From the NCBI RefSeq assembly GCF_019880385.1, contig NZ_CP082273.1:496001-560000 (forward strand): a stretch of 64,000 nt of DNA, in the 5' to 3' direction. The stretch is from Nocardioides coralli. GTDB taxonomy: Bacteria > Actinomycetota > Actinomycetes > Propionibacteriales > Nocardioidaceae. Made by a program: the position numbers and the translations under genes. Position 1 is the stretch's first letter. Every line of letters starts with the position of its first letter. A model generated the notes under the pieces. The model did not search any database and was not told the origin of the DNA. It saw only the letters and a program-made list of their open reading frames with translations. Below, in pieces: positions 8,445-14,806 of this stretch.

Positions 8445-9669
8445 CGCCCCGATCGCGGTCGAGGAGCACCTCGGCCGGATCCTCTCCTTCATCCAGCCGC
8501 TGCCGGACTTCCCGCAGCCACTGATGGAGTGCCTGGGGCTGGCCGCGGCCGAGGACGTCGTCTCGCCGATCTCGCTGCCCTCCTTCGACAACTCCGCGAT
8601 GGACGGCTACGCGGTCCGCCACGACGACGTGGCCGCGGCCTCGGCCGAGACGCCGGTGCACCTGCCCGTGGTCGGTGAGATCGGTGCCGGCCAGTCGCGG
8701 CTGCTCGCGCTCTCGCCGGGGACCGCGGCGAAGATCATGACCGGGGCGCCGGTTCCGGCGGGCGCCGACACCGTCGTGCCCTACGAGTGGACCGACCGCG
8801 GCATCGCCAAGGTCGTGATCAGCCAGGCCCCCGAGCCCGGCCAGCACGTCCGGCACACCGGCGAGGACGTGGAGGCGGGCGACCACCTCATCGACGCCGG
8901 CACGGTCCTCGGCCCGCGGCACCTCGGGCTGCTGGCCAGCGTCGGCCGGGCCACCGTCCGGTCCCGACCGCGACCGCGGGTCGTCGTGATGTCGACCGGC
9001 TCGGAGCTGCGCGAGCCCGGCACCGAGCTCGGACCCGCCACCATCTACGACGGGAACTCGTGGCTGCTGGCCGCGGCGGCCCGGCGCGCGGGTGCGGTGA
9101 CCTACCGGGTGGGGATCGTGCCCGACGAGCCGCGCGCCTTCCTCGACGCCCTCGGTGACCAGCTCGTGCGGGCCGACCTCGTGGTCACCAGCGGCGGGGT
9201 CTCGCAGGGTGACTTCGACGTGGTGAAGGAGGCGCTCGCCCCGACCGGCGACGTCTGGTTCGGGTCGGTGGCGATGCAGCCGGGCAAGCCGCAGGGCTTC
9301 GGCCTGGTGGGCGAGGACCGGGTCCCGATCTTCACGCTGCCCGGCAACCCGGTGTCCTCCTACATCTCCTTCGAGATGTTCGTGCTTCCTGCCCTGCGCA
9401 AGCTCATGGGCCGTACGCCGTACTCCCGCCCCTCGACGCGGGCGCGGCTGACTCACGGGGTCTCCTCGCCCGAGGGGCGGCGCCAGTTCCTGCGCGGCTC
9501 CTACGAGGTCGGTCGCGGCGGACCCACCGTGACGCCGGTCGGCGGGCCGGGGTCCCACCTGGTCGGCGGGCTCGCCGACGCCAACGCCCTGGTGATCGTG
9601 CCGGAGGACGTCACGAGCGTGTCGGCCGGCGAGCAGGTCCAGGTGCTGGTGCTCGACGAGGACTTCTGA
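8437..9669 (+). CDS. MoeA/gephyrin-like protein (molybdopterin molybdotransferase or Glp division factor)
   Basis: The 410-residue protein has all MoeA landmarks: EDVVSPISLPSFDNSAMDGYAV (residues about 38-60), GEIGAGQSR, the MTGAPVPAGADTVVPYE block, the central MPT-binding domain with VVMSTGSELREPGTELG and DLVVTSGGVSQGDFDVVKEAL, and FTLPGNPVSSYISFEMFVLPALRKL, then a C-terminal beta domain. MoeA inserts molybdate into adenylylated molybdopterin. In Corynebacterineae the paralogue located exactly here (galU-glp-rimJ-glpR) is Glp, which binds FtsZ and the membrane receptor GlpR/SepX. moaC and mog follow by 1- and 4-bp overlaps, so a true cofactor role is also supported. Which applies cannot be decided by eye. 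Confidence 0.9.
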   Translation: MADAPIAVEEHLGRILSFIQPLPDFPQPLMECLGLAAAEDVVSPISLPSFDNSAMDGYAVRHDDVAAASAETPVHLPVVGEIGAGQSRLLALSPGTAAKIMTGAPVPAGADTVVPYEWTDRGIAKVVISQAPEPGQHVRHTGEDVEAGDHLIDAGTVLGPRHLGLLASVGRATVRSRPRPRVVVMSTGSELREPGTELGPATIYDGNSWLLAAAARRAGAVTYRVGIVPDEPRAFLDALGDQLVRADLVVTSGGVSQGDFDVVKEALAPTGDVWFGSVAMQPGKPQGFGLVGEDRVPIFTLPGNPVSSYISFEMFVLPALRKLMGRTPYSRPSTRARLTHGVSSPEGRRQFLRGSYEVGRGGPTVTPVGGPGSHLVGGLADANALVIVPEDVTSVSAGEQVQVLVLDEDF

Positions 9670-10148
9670 TGGCCGACCAGGGCGACCTCACCCACCTCGA
9701 CGCCTCCGGTGCGGCCCGGATGGTCGACGTGTCGGGCAAGGAGGTCACGGCACGCGAGGCCGTCGCCAGCGGGCGGGTGCTGGTCTCGGCGCGGGTGGTC
9801 GAGCTGCTGCGCGGTGACGGGGTGCCGAAGGGCGACGCGCTCGCGGTGGCACGGCTCGCCGGGATCATGGGCGCCAAGCAGACTCCGTCGCTCGTCCCGC
9901 TGTGCCACCCGCTCGCGATCTCCGGCGTGACGGTCGACCTGCGGGTCGACGACGACGCCGTGGTGATCACGGCGAGCGTCCGCACCACCGACCGCACCGG
10001 CGTGGAGATGGAGGCGCTGACGGCGGTGACCGTCGCCGCGCTCACCGTGGTCGACATGGTCAAGGCCGTCGACAAGGCCGCCGTGATCACCGACGTCCGG
10101 GTCGAGGCCAAGAGCGGCGGCAGGTCCGGCGAGTGGACGCGACCGTGA
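9669..10148 (+). CDS. moaC: Cyclic pyranopterin monophosphate synthase MoaC
   Basis: MoaC converts the MoaA product (3',8-cyclo-GTP) to cyclic pyranopterin monophosphate, the first stable molybdenum-cofactor intermediate. The 159-residue sequence shows LTHLDASGAARMVDVSGKEVTAREA, the KQTPSLVPLCHPLAISGV active-site block, and the TGVEMEALTAVTVAALTVVDMVKAVDK helix with the conserved Glu-Met-Glu and Lys residues. Length and motifs match the family. Its ATG shares one base with the moeA stop (TGATG), and mog starts within its own stop codon, so moeA-moaC-mog are translationally coupled. Confidence 0.96.
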   Translation: MADQGDLTHLDASGAARMVDVSGKEVTAREAVASGRVLVSARVVELLRGDGVPKGDALAVARLAGIMGAKQTPSLVPLCHPLAISGVTVDLRVDDDAVVITASVRTTDRTGVEMEALTAVTVAALTVVDMVKAVDKAAVITDVRVEAKSGGRSGEWTRP

Positions 10149-10624
10149 CGGGCCTGCGCGCCGAGGTGGTGGTGGCCTCCAACCGCGCCGCCAGCGGCGA
10201 GTACGCCGACGAGACCGGCCCGTTGATCATCGCCTTCCTCGAGCGGCTCGGCTTCGTGGCGGACCGGCCGGTCGTCGTGCCCGACGGCGACCCGGTGGGC
10301 GTGGCCATCGCCGCTGCGGTGGAGGGCGGGGCGCGGGTCGTGCTGACCACCGGCGGAACCGGCCTCACGCCCACCGACCTCACGCCCGAGCAGACGCGAC
10401 CGCTGCTCGACCGCGAGGTCCCGGGCATCGCCGAGGCGATCCGTGCCGCCGGGGTCGCTGCGGGCGTCCCGACGGCCTCGCTGTCGCGTGGTCTCGCGGG
10501 CGTGGTCGGCGACTGCCTGGTGGTCAACCTGCCGGGGTCGCGCGGCGGCGTGAAGGACGGCCTCGGGGTGCTGGAGCCGATCCTCGTGCACGCGGTGGAG
10601 CAGATCGTGGGAAGCGACCATTGA
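10145..10624 (+). CDS. MogA/MoaB-family molybdopterin adenylyltransferase
   Basis: It adenylylates molybdopterin before molybdate insertion by MoeA. The 159-residue sequence contains AEVVVASNRAASGEYADETGPL, the RVVLTTGGTGLTPTDLTPE nucleotide/MPT loop with its catalytic Asp, and the C-terminal VVNLPGSRGGVKDGLGVLEPIL motif. The GTG start overlaps the moaC stop (GTGA), and its own stop overlaps a TTG start of the acetyltransferase. Bacterial MogA and MoaB cannot be separated with certainty; the TTGGTG and LPGSRGG motifs are common to both. Confidence 0.93.
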   Translation: MTGLRAEVVVASNRAASGEYADETGPLIIAFLERLGFVADRPVVVPDGDPVGVAIAAAVEGGARVVLTTGGTGLTPTDLTPEQTRPLLDREVPGIAEAIRAAGVAAGVPTASLSRGLAGVVGDCLVVNLPGSRGGVKDGLGVLEPILVHAVEQIVGSDH

Positions 10625-11223
10625 CCCGGGGCTGGCCGGCGCGGCTCAGCTCCGGCGAGGTGACGCTGCGGCCGCTGGCGCGCTCGGACCGGGCGGCCTG
10701 GCGAGAGGTACGGCGGCGTAACGCCGACTGGCTGCGGCCGTGGGACGCCACGGTCCCCCCCGGCAGTGACGCCCGACCGTCGTCGTTCGGCGGCCTGGTA
10801 CGGCGGCTGCACCGGCTGGCCCGGCAGGGCACGACCTTCCCGTTCGCCATCGAGGTGTCGGGGCAGTTCGTCGGCCAGCTGACGGTCAACAACATCGTGC
10901 GGGGCTCGGCCCAGTTCGCCTCGATGGGCTACTGGATCGACCAGCAGCACGCCGGCCGCGGCGTCGTCCCCCGGGCGGTGGCCATGGCGATCGACCACTG
11001 CTTCTTCACCGCGGGGCTCCACCGCGTCGAGATCTGCATCCGTCCCGAAAACACCAACTCGCTCCGCGTCGTGGAGAAGCTGGGCCTCCACGAGGTGGGC
11101 CTCGCCCCGCGGTTCCTCCACATCGACGGCGCCTGGCGCGACCACCGGATCTACGCCGTCACCGTCGAGGAGTGCCCCGGTGGCATGCTCGCGCGTGTGG
11201 CCGCACCCCCCGAGACCGGGTGA
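10621..11223 (+). CDS. RimJ-like GNAT N-acetyltransferase
   Basis: The 200-residue GNAT-fold protein is of the RimJ/RimL type, which acetylates protein N-termini or other amines using acetyl-CoA. It has the N-terminal VTLRPLARSDRAAWREVRRRN strand-helix, the FAIEVSGQFVGQLTVNNI strands, the YWIDQQHAGRGVVPRAVAMAI acetyl-CoA loop (Q/R-x-x-G-x-G variant), and RVEICIRPENTNSLRVVEKLG. The TTG start lies within ATTGA at the mog stop. In M. tuberculosis the equivalent rimJ (Rv0995) sits between moeA1 and Rv0996, as here. Confidence 0.9.
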   Translation: MTRGWPARLSSGEVTLRPLARSDRAAWREVRRRNADWLRPWDATVPPGSDARPSSFGGLVRRLHRLARQGTTFPFAIEVSGQFVGQLTVNNIVRGSAQFASMGYWIDQQHAGRGVVPRAVAMAIDHCFFTAGLHRVEICIRPENTNSLRVVEKLGLHEVGLAPRFLHIDGAWRDHRIYAVTVEECPGGMLARVAAPPETG

Positions 11224-11328
11224 GCGTCGGCGCGGAGTCGACCTGATCACACCCGTCACAGAAGTGATTTCGCGACACACCACTCACGGTGCCGGTCGCT
11301 CCCGTCGCCCGCTCCTACGCTCGGCTTC

Positions 11329-12126
11329 GTGGACCTCTCTGCGCTGATCTTCGTGGCCCTCGCGGTGGCGTGGGCCGTCTACCTGATCCCCAAGGCGCTG
11401 AAGCACCACGACGACGTGGTCCGCAGCCGCTCGGTCGACCGCTTCTCCCACACCATGCGGGTCCTCGCCCGCCGCGAGCCCGTCAACCGCCGCGACGCCC
11501 GGCTCGTCGTGAGCCCGGGCCGGGCACCCTCGGCCCCTATCGTCACCGCCAAGCCCACCGTCAGGCCCACCGCCCAGCTCGCCGACCAGCGCCCCGCGCT
11601 CTCCCGGGCCGCCGCCAACCGCGCCGCCCGCCGGCGCCGCCGCGTGCTCGGTTCGATCCTGGTGGCCCTGCTCGCGACCGTCGTGGTCGCCGCCGTCGGC
11701 CTGATCAGCTGGTGGTACGTCGCGATCCCGGCCGGCCTGCTGGTGGCGTGGCTGGTCGCCTGCCGGCTGATGGTCCGCAGCGAGCAGGGGAGGCGCTTCG
11801 ACGCCGACCTCCGCGAGGCCACCGGCGAGGTGCCGGTGGTCCGGTCCGAGGTCCCCGACCTGGACCCGCTCGAGGACACGACCCAGACCCCGGCCGTCAC
11901 CGACGCGAGCCTGTGGGACCCGATGCCGGTCACGCTTCCGACCTACGTCGGCAAGCCGGCGGCCGGTCAGCGGAGCGTCCGCACCATCGACCTCGACTCC
12001 ACGGGCGTGTGGACCTCGGGCCGCACCGAGGCCGACGCGGCCCTGGCCCGCCAGGCCGAGCACGACGACCGCGCTGCCCGGGCGCAGGCCCAGGCCGAGC
12101 ACCAGCGCCGCGCGACCGGCTCCTGA
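11329..12126 (+). CDS. SepX/GlpR-like divisome membrane protein
   Basis: The 265-residue protein starts with a hydrophobic helix and a Pro break (MDLSALIFVALAVAWAVYLIPKAL, shown in two parts: MDLSALIFVALAVAWAV and YLIPKAL). A basic region HDDVVRSRSVDRFSHTMRVL and a basic/Pro linker follow, then two membrane helices at about 104-148 (VLGSILVALLATVVVAAVGLI and AIPAGLLVAWLVACRLMV), and a cytoplasmic acidic tail with SVRTIDLDSTGVWTSGR. This topology and the position after galU-moeA-rimJ match actinobacterial SepX (Streptomyces) and GlpR (Corynebacterium), which bring Glp and FtsZ to the septum. GTG is chosen; TACGCT ends seven bases before it, so a leaderless mRNA is likely. Confidence 0.75.
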   Translation: MDLSALIFVALAVAWAVYLIPKALKHHDDVVRSRSVDRFSHTMRVLARREPVNRRDARLVVSPGRAPSAPIVTAKPTVRPTAQLADQRPALSRAAANRAARRRRRVLGSILVALLATVVVAAVGLISWWYVAIPAGLLVAWLVACRLMVRSEQGRRFDADLREATGEVPVVRSEVPDLDPLEDTTQTPAVTDASLWDPMPVTLPTYVGKPAAGQRSVRTIDLDSTGVWTSGRTEADAALARQAEHDDRAARAQAQAEHQRRATGS

Positions 12127-12159
12127 CCCGCGGCCGGCCGGGAGCGGTCATACTCGGGC

Positions 12160-12642
12160 ATGGCCACCCACGTCGCGCAGTCGCGCACCGTCCCGCTGCC
12201 GCCCGAGCAGGTCGCCCACCGGGTGCTCACCGCACCCCTCGAGGCGGTGATCCGCCGGCGGTACGCCGCCATCGCCCCCGTCCGCGAGACCCGCGACGGC
12301 CCCGCCGAGTGGGGAGAGGTCGGCCAGTCCCGCCGCATCGTGCTCACCGACGGCAGCACCGTCCTGGAGACGCTGACCCAGGTCGATCCACCCCACGCCT
12401 TCGGCTACGACCTGACCGAGGTGACCGGCCCGATGGCGCCGATCGCCGAGCGGGTGGAGGGTCGCTGGAGCTTCGAGCCGGTCGGCACCGGCTGTCGCGT
12501 CACCTGGGCCTGGACCATCCACCCGGCGGGCCGCATGGGCGCCCTGGCGACGCCGCTGGTGGGGCTGATGTTCAGGGGCTACGCCCGTCGGGTCCTCGAG
12601 GACGTGGAGCGACACCTGCTCGCCGAGCACGGCCACGCCTGA
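12160..12642 (+). CDS. SRPBCC (START-like) family protein
   Basis: The 160-residue protein has the alternating hydrophobic strands of the polyketide cyclase/START fold: THVAQSRTVPLPPEQVAHRVL at the N-terminus, WGEVGQSRRIVLTDGSTVLETLTQVDPP in the middle, RVEGRWSFEPVGTGCRVTWAWTIHP, and a C-terminal long helix VLEDVERHLLAEHGHA. No catalytic motif exists for this fold, which binds hydrophobic ligands. It follows the SepX-like gene by 33 bp and precedes a tRNA gene. Substrate unknown. Confidence 0.75.
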   Translation: MATHVAQSRTVPLPPEQVAHRVLTAPLEAVIRRRYAAIAPVRETRDGPAEWGEVGQSRRIVLTDGSTVLETLTQVDPPHAFGYDLTEVTGPMAPIAERVEGRWSFEPVGTGCRVTWAWTIHPAGRMGALATPLVGLMFRGYARRVLEDVERHLLAEHGHA

Positions 12643-12684
12643 TTCGGAGGCTGCGGCCGGCGGGTGCTAACCTCTCAGCCGCTG

Positions 12685-12759
<75 letters not shown>

Positions 12760-12849
12760 CAGGCACCACCCGAGGCCATGTGCGGGTCCTCTTCCAGGAG
12801 CCGCGCGTGGCCTCTTCTCGTTGATGCGGGCACCCTGCAGTCCGCGGGC

Positions 12850-13506
12850 TCACCGTCGCTTGCGGGTCGCGAGCCGGAGGGCAGGCCTCGGCATCGCGTG
12901 CGCGTGCTGCGTGAGGAACTCGTCCAGGCGTGCGCCGCTGCGCTCGCCGGCATGGGCGAGGAAGATGCCGACGGCGTTGTGGACCACGGGCTCCGCGTCA
13001 CCGGTCAGCCTCGCAGCGATCGCGAAGCCCTCCTCGACGTCCGCGTCGCTCCCGGCCCTCACGAACCACAGCGGGGCGGTGATGGCGGTGCGTCGTCGCA
13101 ACGGGTCCTCGGCTCCCGCGAGCCGGTGGAGCACGTCGTAGGGCCCGCCGGCCACCGCGGCTCCCACCACGCGGGGCGCAGCGCGGTCCACCATGTCCCA
13201 GGTGGTGATGCGGTCGTGGTGGCTCAGGTACCTCTCACAGAGGTCCGGGTCGCCGAGCTGCTTGCGGGCCTGGAAGTCGAGGATGCAGCAGCCGGCCATG
13301 CGCGCCTCGTAGGTCGGCTCGGCCAGCAGGCGTTCCACCTCGGCCGGAGGCAGGGCGGCGTGCTCCTTGGCGATCTCGAACAGGGTGCCCATCCGGACAC
13401 CGATGACGCGTTCGCCCGGTCCCACCCGCCTGGTGATCTTGGCGTGCTCGACAGCCGAGGCGTGGTCGGACAACCGTCGAACGACGACGGCGGCGGTGAG
13501 CTCCAT
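12850..13506 (-). CDS. AlkD-like DNA alkylation repair (HEAT-repeat) protein
   Basis: The 218-residue all-helical protein resembles the AlkD family, which excises bulky or positively charged alkylated bases (N3/N7-alkylpurines). It shows IGVRMGTLFEIAKEHAALPP, LLAEPTYEARMAGCCILDF, the LCERYLSHHDRITTWDMVDRAAP segment that carries the conserved Trp-Asp, and VGAAVAGGPYDVLHRLAGAEDPLRRRTAI. Length is close to the usual 220-235 residues. It stands alone, facing away from glpX. The substrate range is not predictable. Confidence 0.8.
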   Translation of the reverse strand: MELTAAVVVRRLSDHASAVEHAKITRRVGPGERVIGVRMGTLFEIAKEHAALPPAEVERLLAEPTYEARMAGCCILDFQARKQLGDPDLCERYLSHHDRITTWDMVDRAAPRVVGAAVAGGPYDVLHRLAGAEDPLRRRTAITAPLWFVRAGSDADVEEGFAIAARLTGDAEPVVHNAVGIFLAHAGERSGARLDEFLTQHAHAMPRPALRLATRKRR

Positions 13507-13647
13507 CAGGGCCTCCTCGGGCTGGTCCGAGGGTAGGGACCGCGCACGTCGACCGAACTCACCTCGGACCCGGCCGTGGTCTGCCGTCGCGCCCGAAGCG
13601 TCGTTGGCTGCTGTTGTTCTGTGCCCGCATCAGTGTCCGGCGACCCC

Positions 13648-13676
13648 TTGAACCCACGCAAACAAAGATGTATAAA
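13648..13676 (+). promoter_or_regulatory. Strong promoter for the glpX-ppdK operon
   Basis: TTGAAC (13648-13653) and TATAAA (13671-13676) are separated by exactly 17 bp, close to the vegetative sigma consensus and unusual in this GC-rich window. The surrounding 30 bp are conspicuously AT-rich and contain GTATAAAGGTAT and two CAAAGAT-like repeats that could bind a regulator. The leader would be about 80 nt. Confidence 0.6.
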
Positions 13677-13750
13677 GGTATTCAAAGATTCACGTGGCGG
13701 GGATCACGGCGACCATCCGGTCGATCACCACCCGAGGAGAGGCACGACGC

Positions 13751-13768
13751 ATGGACGCAGGCGCATGA
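13751..13768 (+). CDS. Possible 5-codon leader minicistron of glpX
   Basis: ATG GAC GCA GGC GCA TGA encodes MDAGA. It has the only good Shine-Dalgarno in the region (AGGAGAGG, eight bases upstream), and its stop TGA overlaps the glpX ATG (ATGA). This arrangement would deliver ribosomes to glpX by termination-reinitiation. It may instead be accidental, with the SD serving glpX at a long distance. Confidence 0.4.
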   Translation: MDAGA

Positions 13769-14799
13769 GCGCAGGGAGCGGGCCGCACCACGAGGGGCCC
13801 TACCAGCTGCCCGACCGCAACCTGGGGCTCGACCTGATGCGAGCCACGGAGGCAGCGGCGATGGCCGCGGGCCGCTGGGCCGGTCTCGGCGAGAAGGAAC
13901 GCGGCGACGGCGCCGCCGTCGACGCCATGCGCCAGGTCCTCGCCGGCGTCCAGATGCAGGGCGTCGTCGTCATCGGTGAGGGGGAGAAGGACGAGGCGCC
14001 GATGCTCCACAACGGCGAGCACCTCGGCGACGGGACCGGGCCTGAGATGGACATCGCCGTCGACCCCGTGGACGGCACGACGCTGCTGGCCAACGGCATG
14101 CCCAACGCCATTGCGGTGATCGCCGCCGCCGACCGCGGCAGCATGTTCGACCCGCGGGACGTCTTCTACATGGAGAAGCTCGTCGTGGGTCCCGAGGCGG
14201 CCGGACGGGTGGACGTGACGGCGCCGGTCGAGGAGACCCTGCGGGTCGTGGCCGAGGCCAAGGGGGGTTCGGTCTCCGACGTCACCGTGGGTGTGCTGGA
14301 CCGTCCTCGGCACGGCCGGCTCATCGACCGGCTGCGCGCTGCCGGAGCCCGGATCACGCTGTTCCCCGACGGCGACGTCGCGGTGGCGATCGCCGTCGCC
14401 CGGCCCGACTCGGGGATCGACGTGCTCATGGGCGTCGGGGGGACCCCCGAGGGCGTCATCACCGCGTGCGCCCTGAAGGCGATGGGCGGGGAGATCCAGG
14501 CTCGCCTCTACGCTGCCGACGACGAGCAGCGCCGGCGGGCCCTCGCCGCCGGCCATGACCTCGACCGCGTGCTGGGTCACGACGACCTCGTGACGAGCGA
14601 CAACACCTTCTTCGTCGCGACCGGCATCACCGACGGCAACCTCCTCCCGGGCGTGCGCTACTCCGGTGGCGGTGCCCGGACCCGGTCGCTGGTCATGCGC
14701 TCACGAAGCGGCACGGTTCGCGAGGTCAGCAGCGATCACGCACTGGACAAGATGCTCCGCCACGTCGGGGTGACCGTGACAGACGACGAGAGGCAGTGA
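13765..14799 (+). CDS. glpX: Class II fructose-1,6-bisphosphatase GlpX
   Basis: GlpX removes the C1 phosphate of fructose-1,6-bisphosphate, an irreversible step of gluconeogenesis, in the cytoplasm. The 344-residue protein has [21 protein letters not shown], the metal-site [34 protein letters not shown] (metal-binding Asp near residue 100; quoted in part), [22 protein letters not shown], and the [19 protein letters not shown] tail. The start at 13765 is preferred because the upstream frame offers no start codon with an SD. ppdK follows after 7 bp, making a dedicated gluconeogenic operon. Confidence 0.95.
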   Translation: MSAGSGPHHEGPYQLPDRNLGLDLMRATEAAAMAAGRWAGLGEKERGDGAAVDAMRQVLAGVQMQGVVVIGEGEKDEAPMLHNGEHLGDGTGPEMDIAVDPVDGTTLLANGMPNAIAVIAAADRGSMFDPRDVFYMEKLVVGPEAAGRVDVTAPVEETLRVVAEAKGGSVSDVTVGVLDRPRHGRLIDRLRAAGARITLFPDGDVAVAIAVARPDSGIDVLMGVGGTPEGVITACALKAMGGEIQARLYAADDEQRRRALAAGHDLDRVLGHDDLVTSDNTFFVATGITDGNLLPGVRYSGGGARTRSLVMRSRSGTVREVSSDHALDKMLRHVGVTVTDDERQ

Positions 14800-14806
14800 C
14801 CGACAC

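Noticed and set aside
13513..13531. Hairpin CCTCGG-N6-CCGAGG upstream of the AlkD-like gene
   Set aside because: The 6-bp stem is too short to distinguish from chance in GC-rich DNA.
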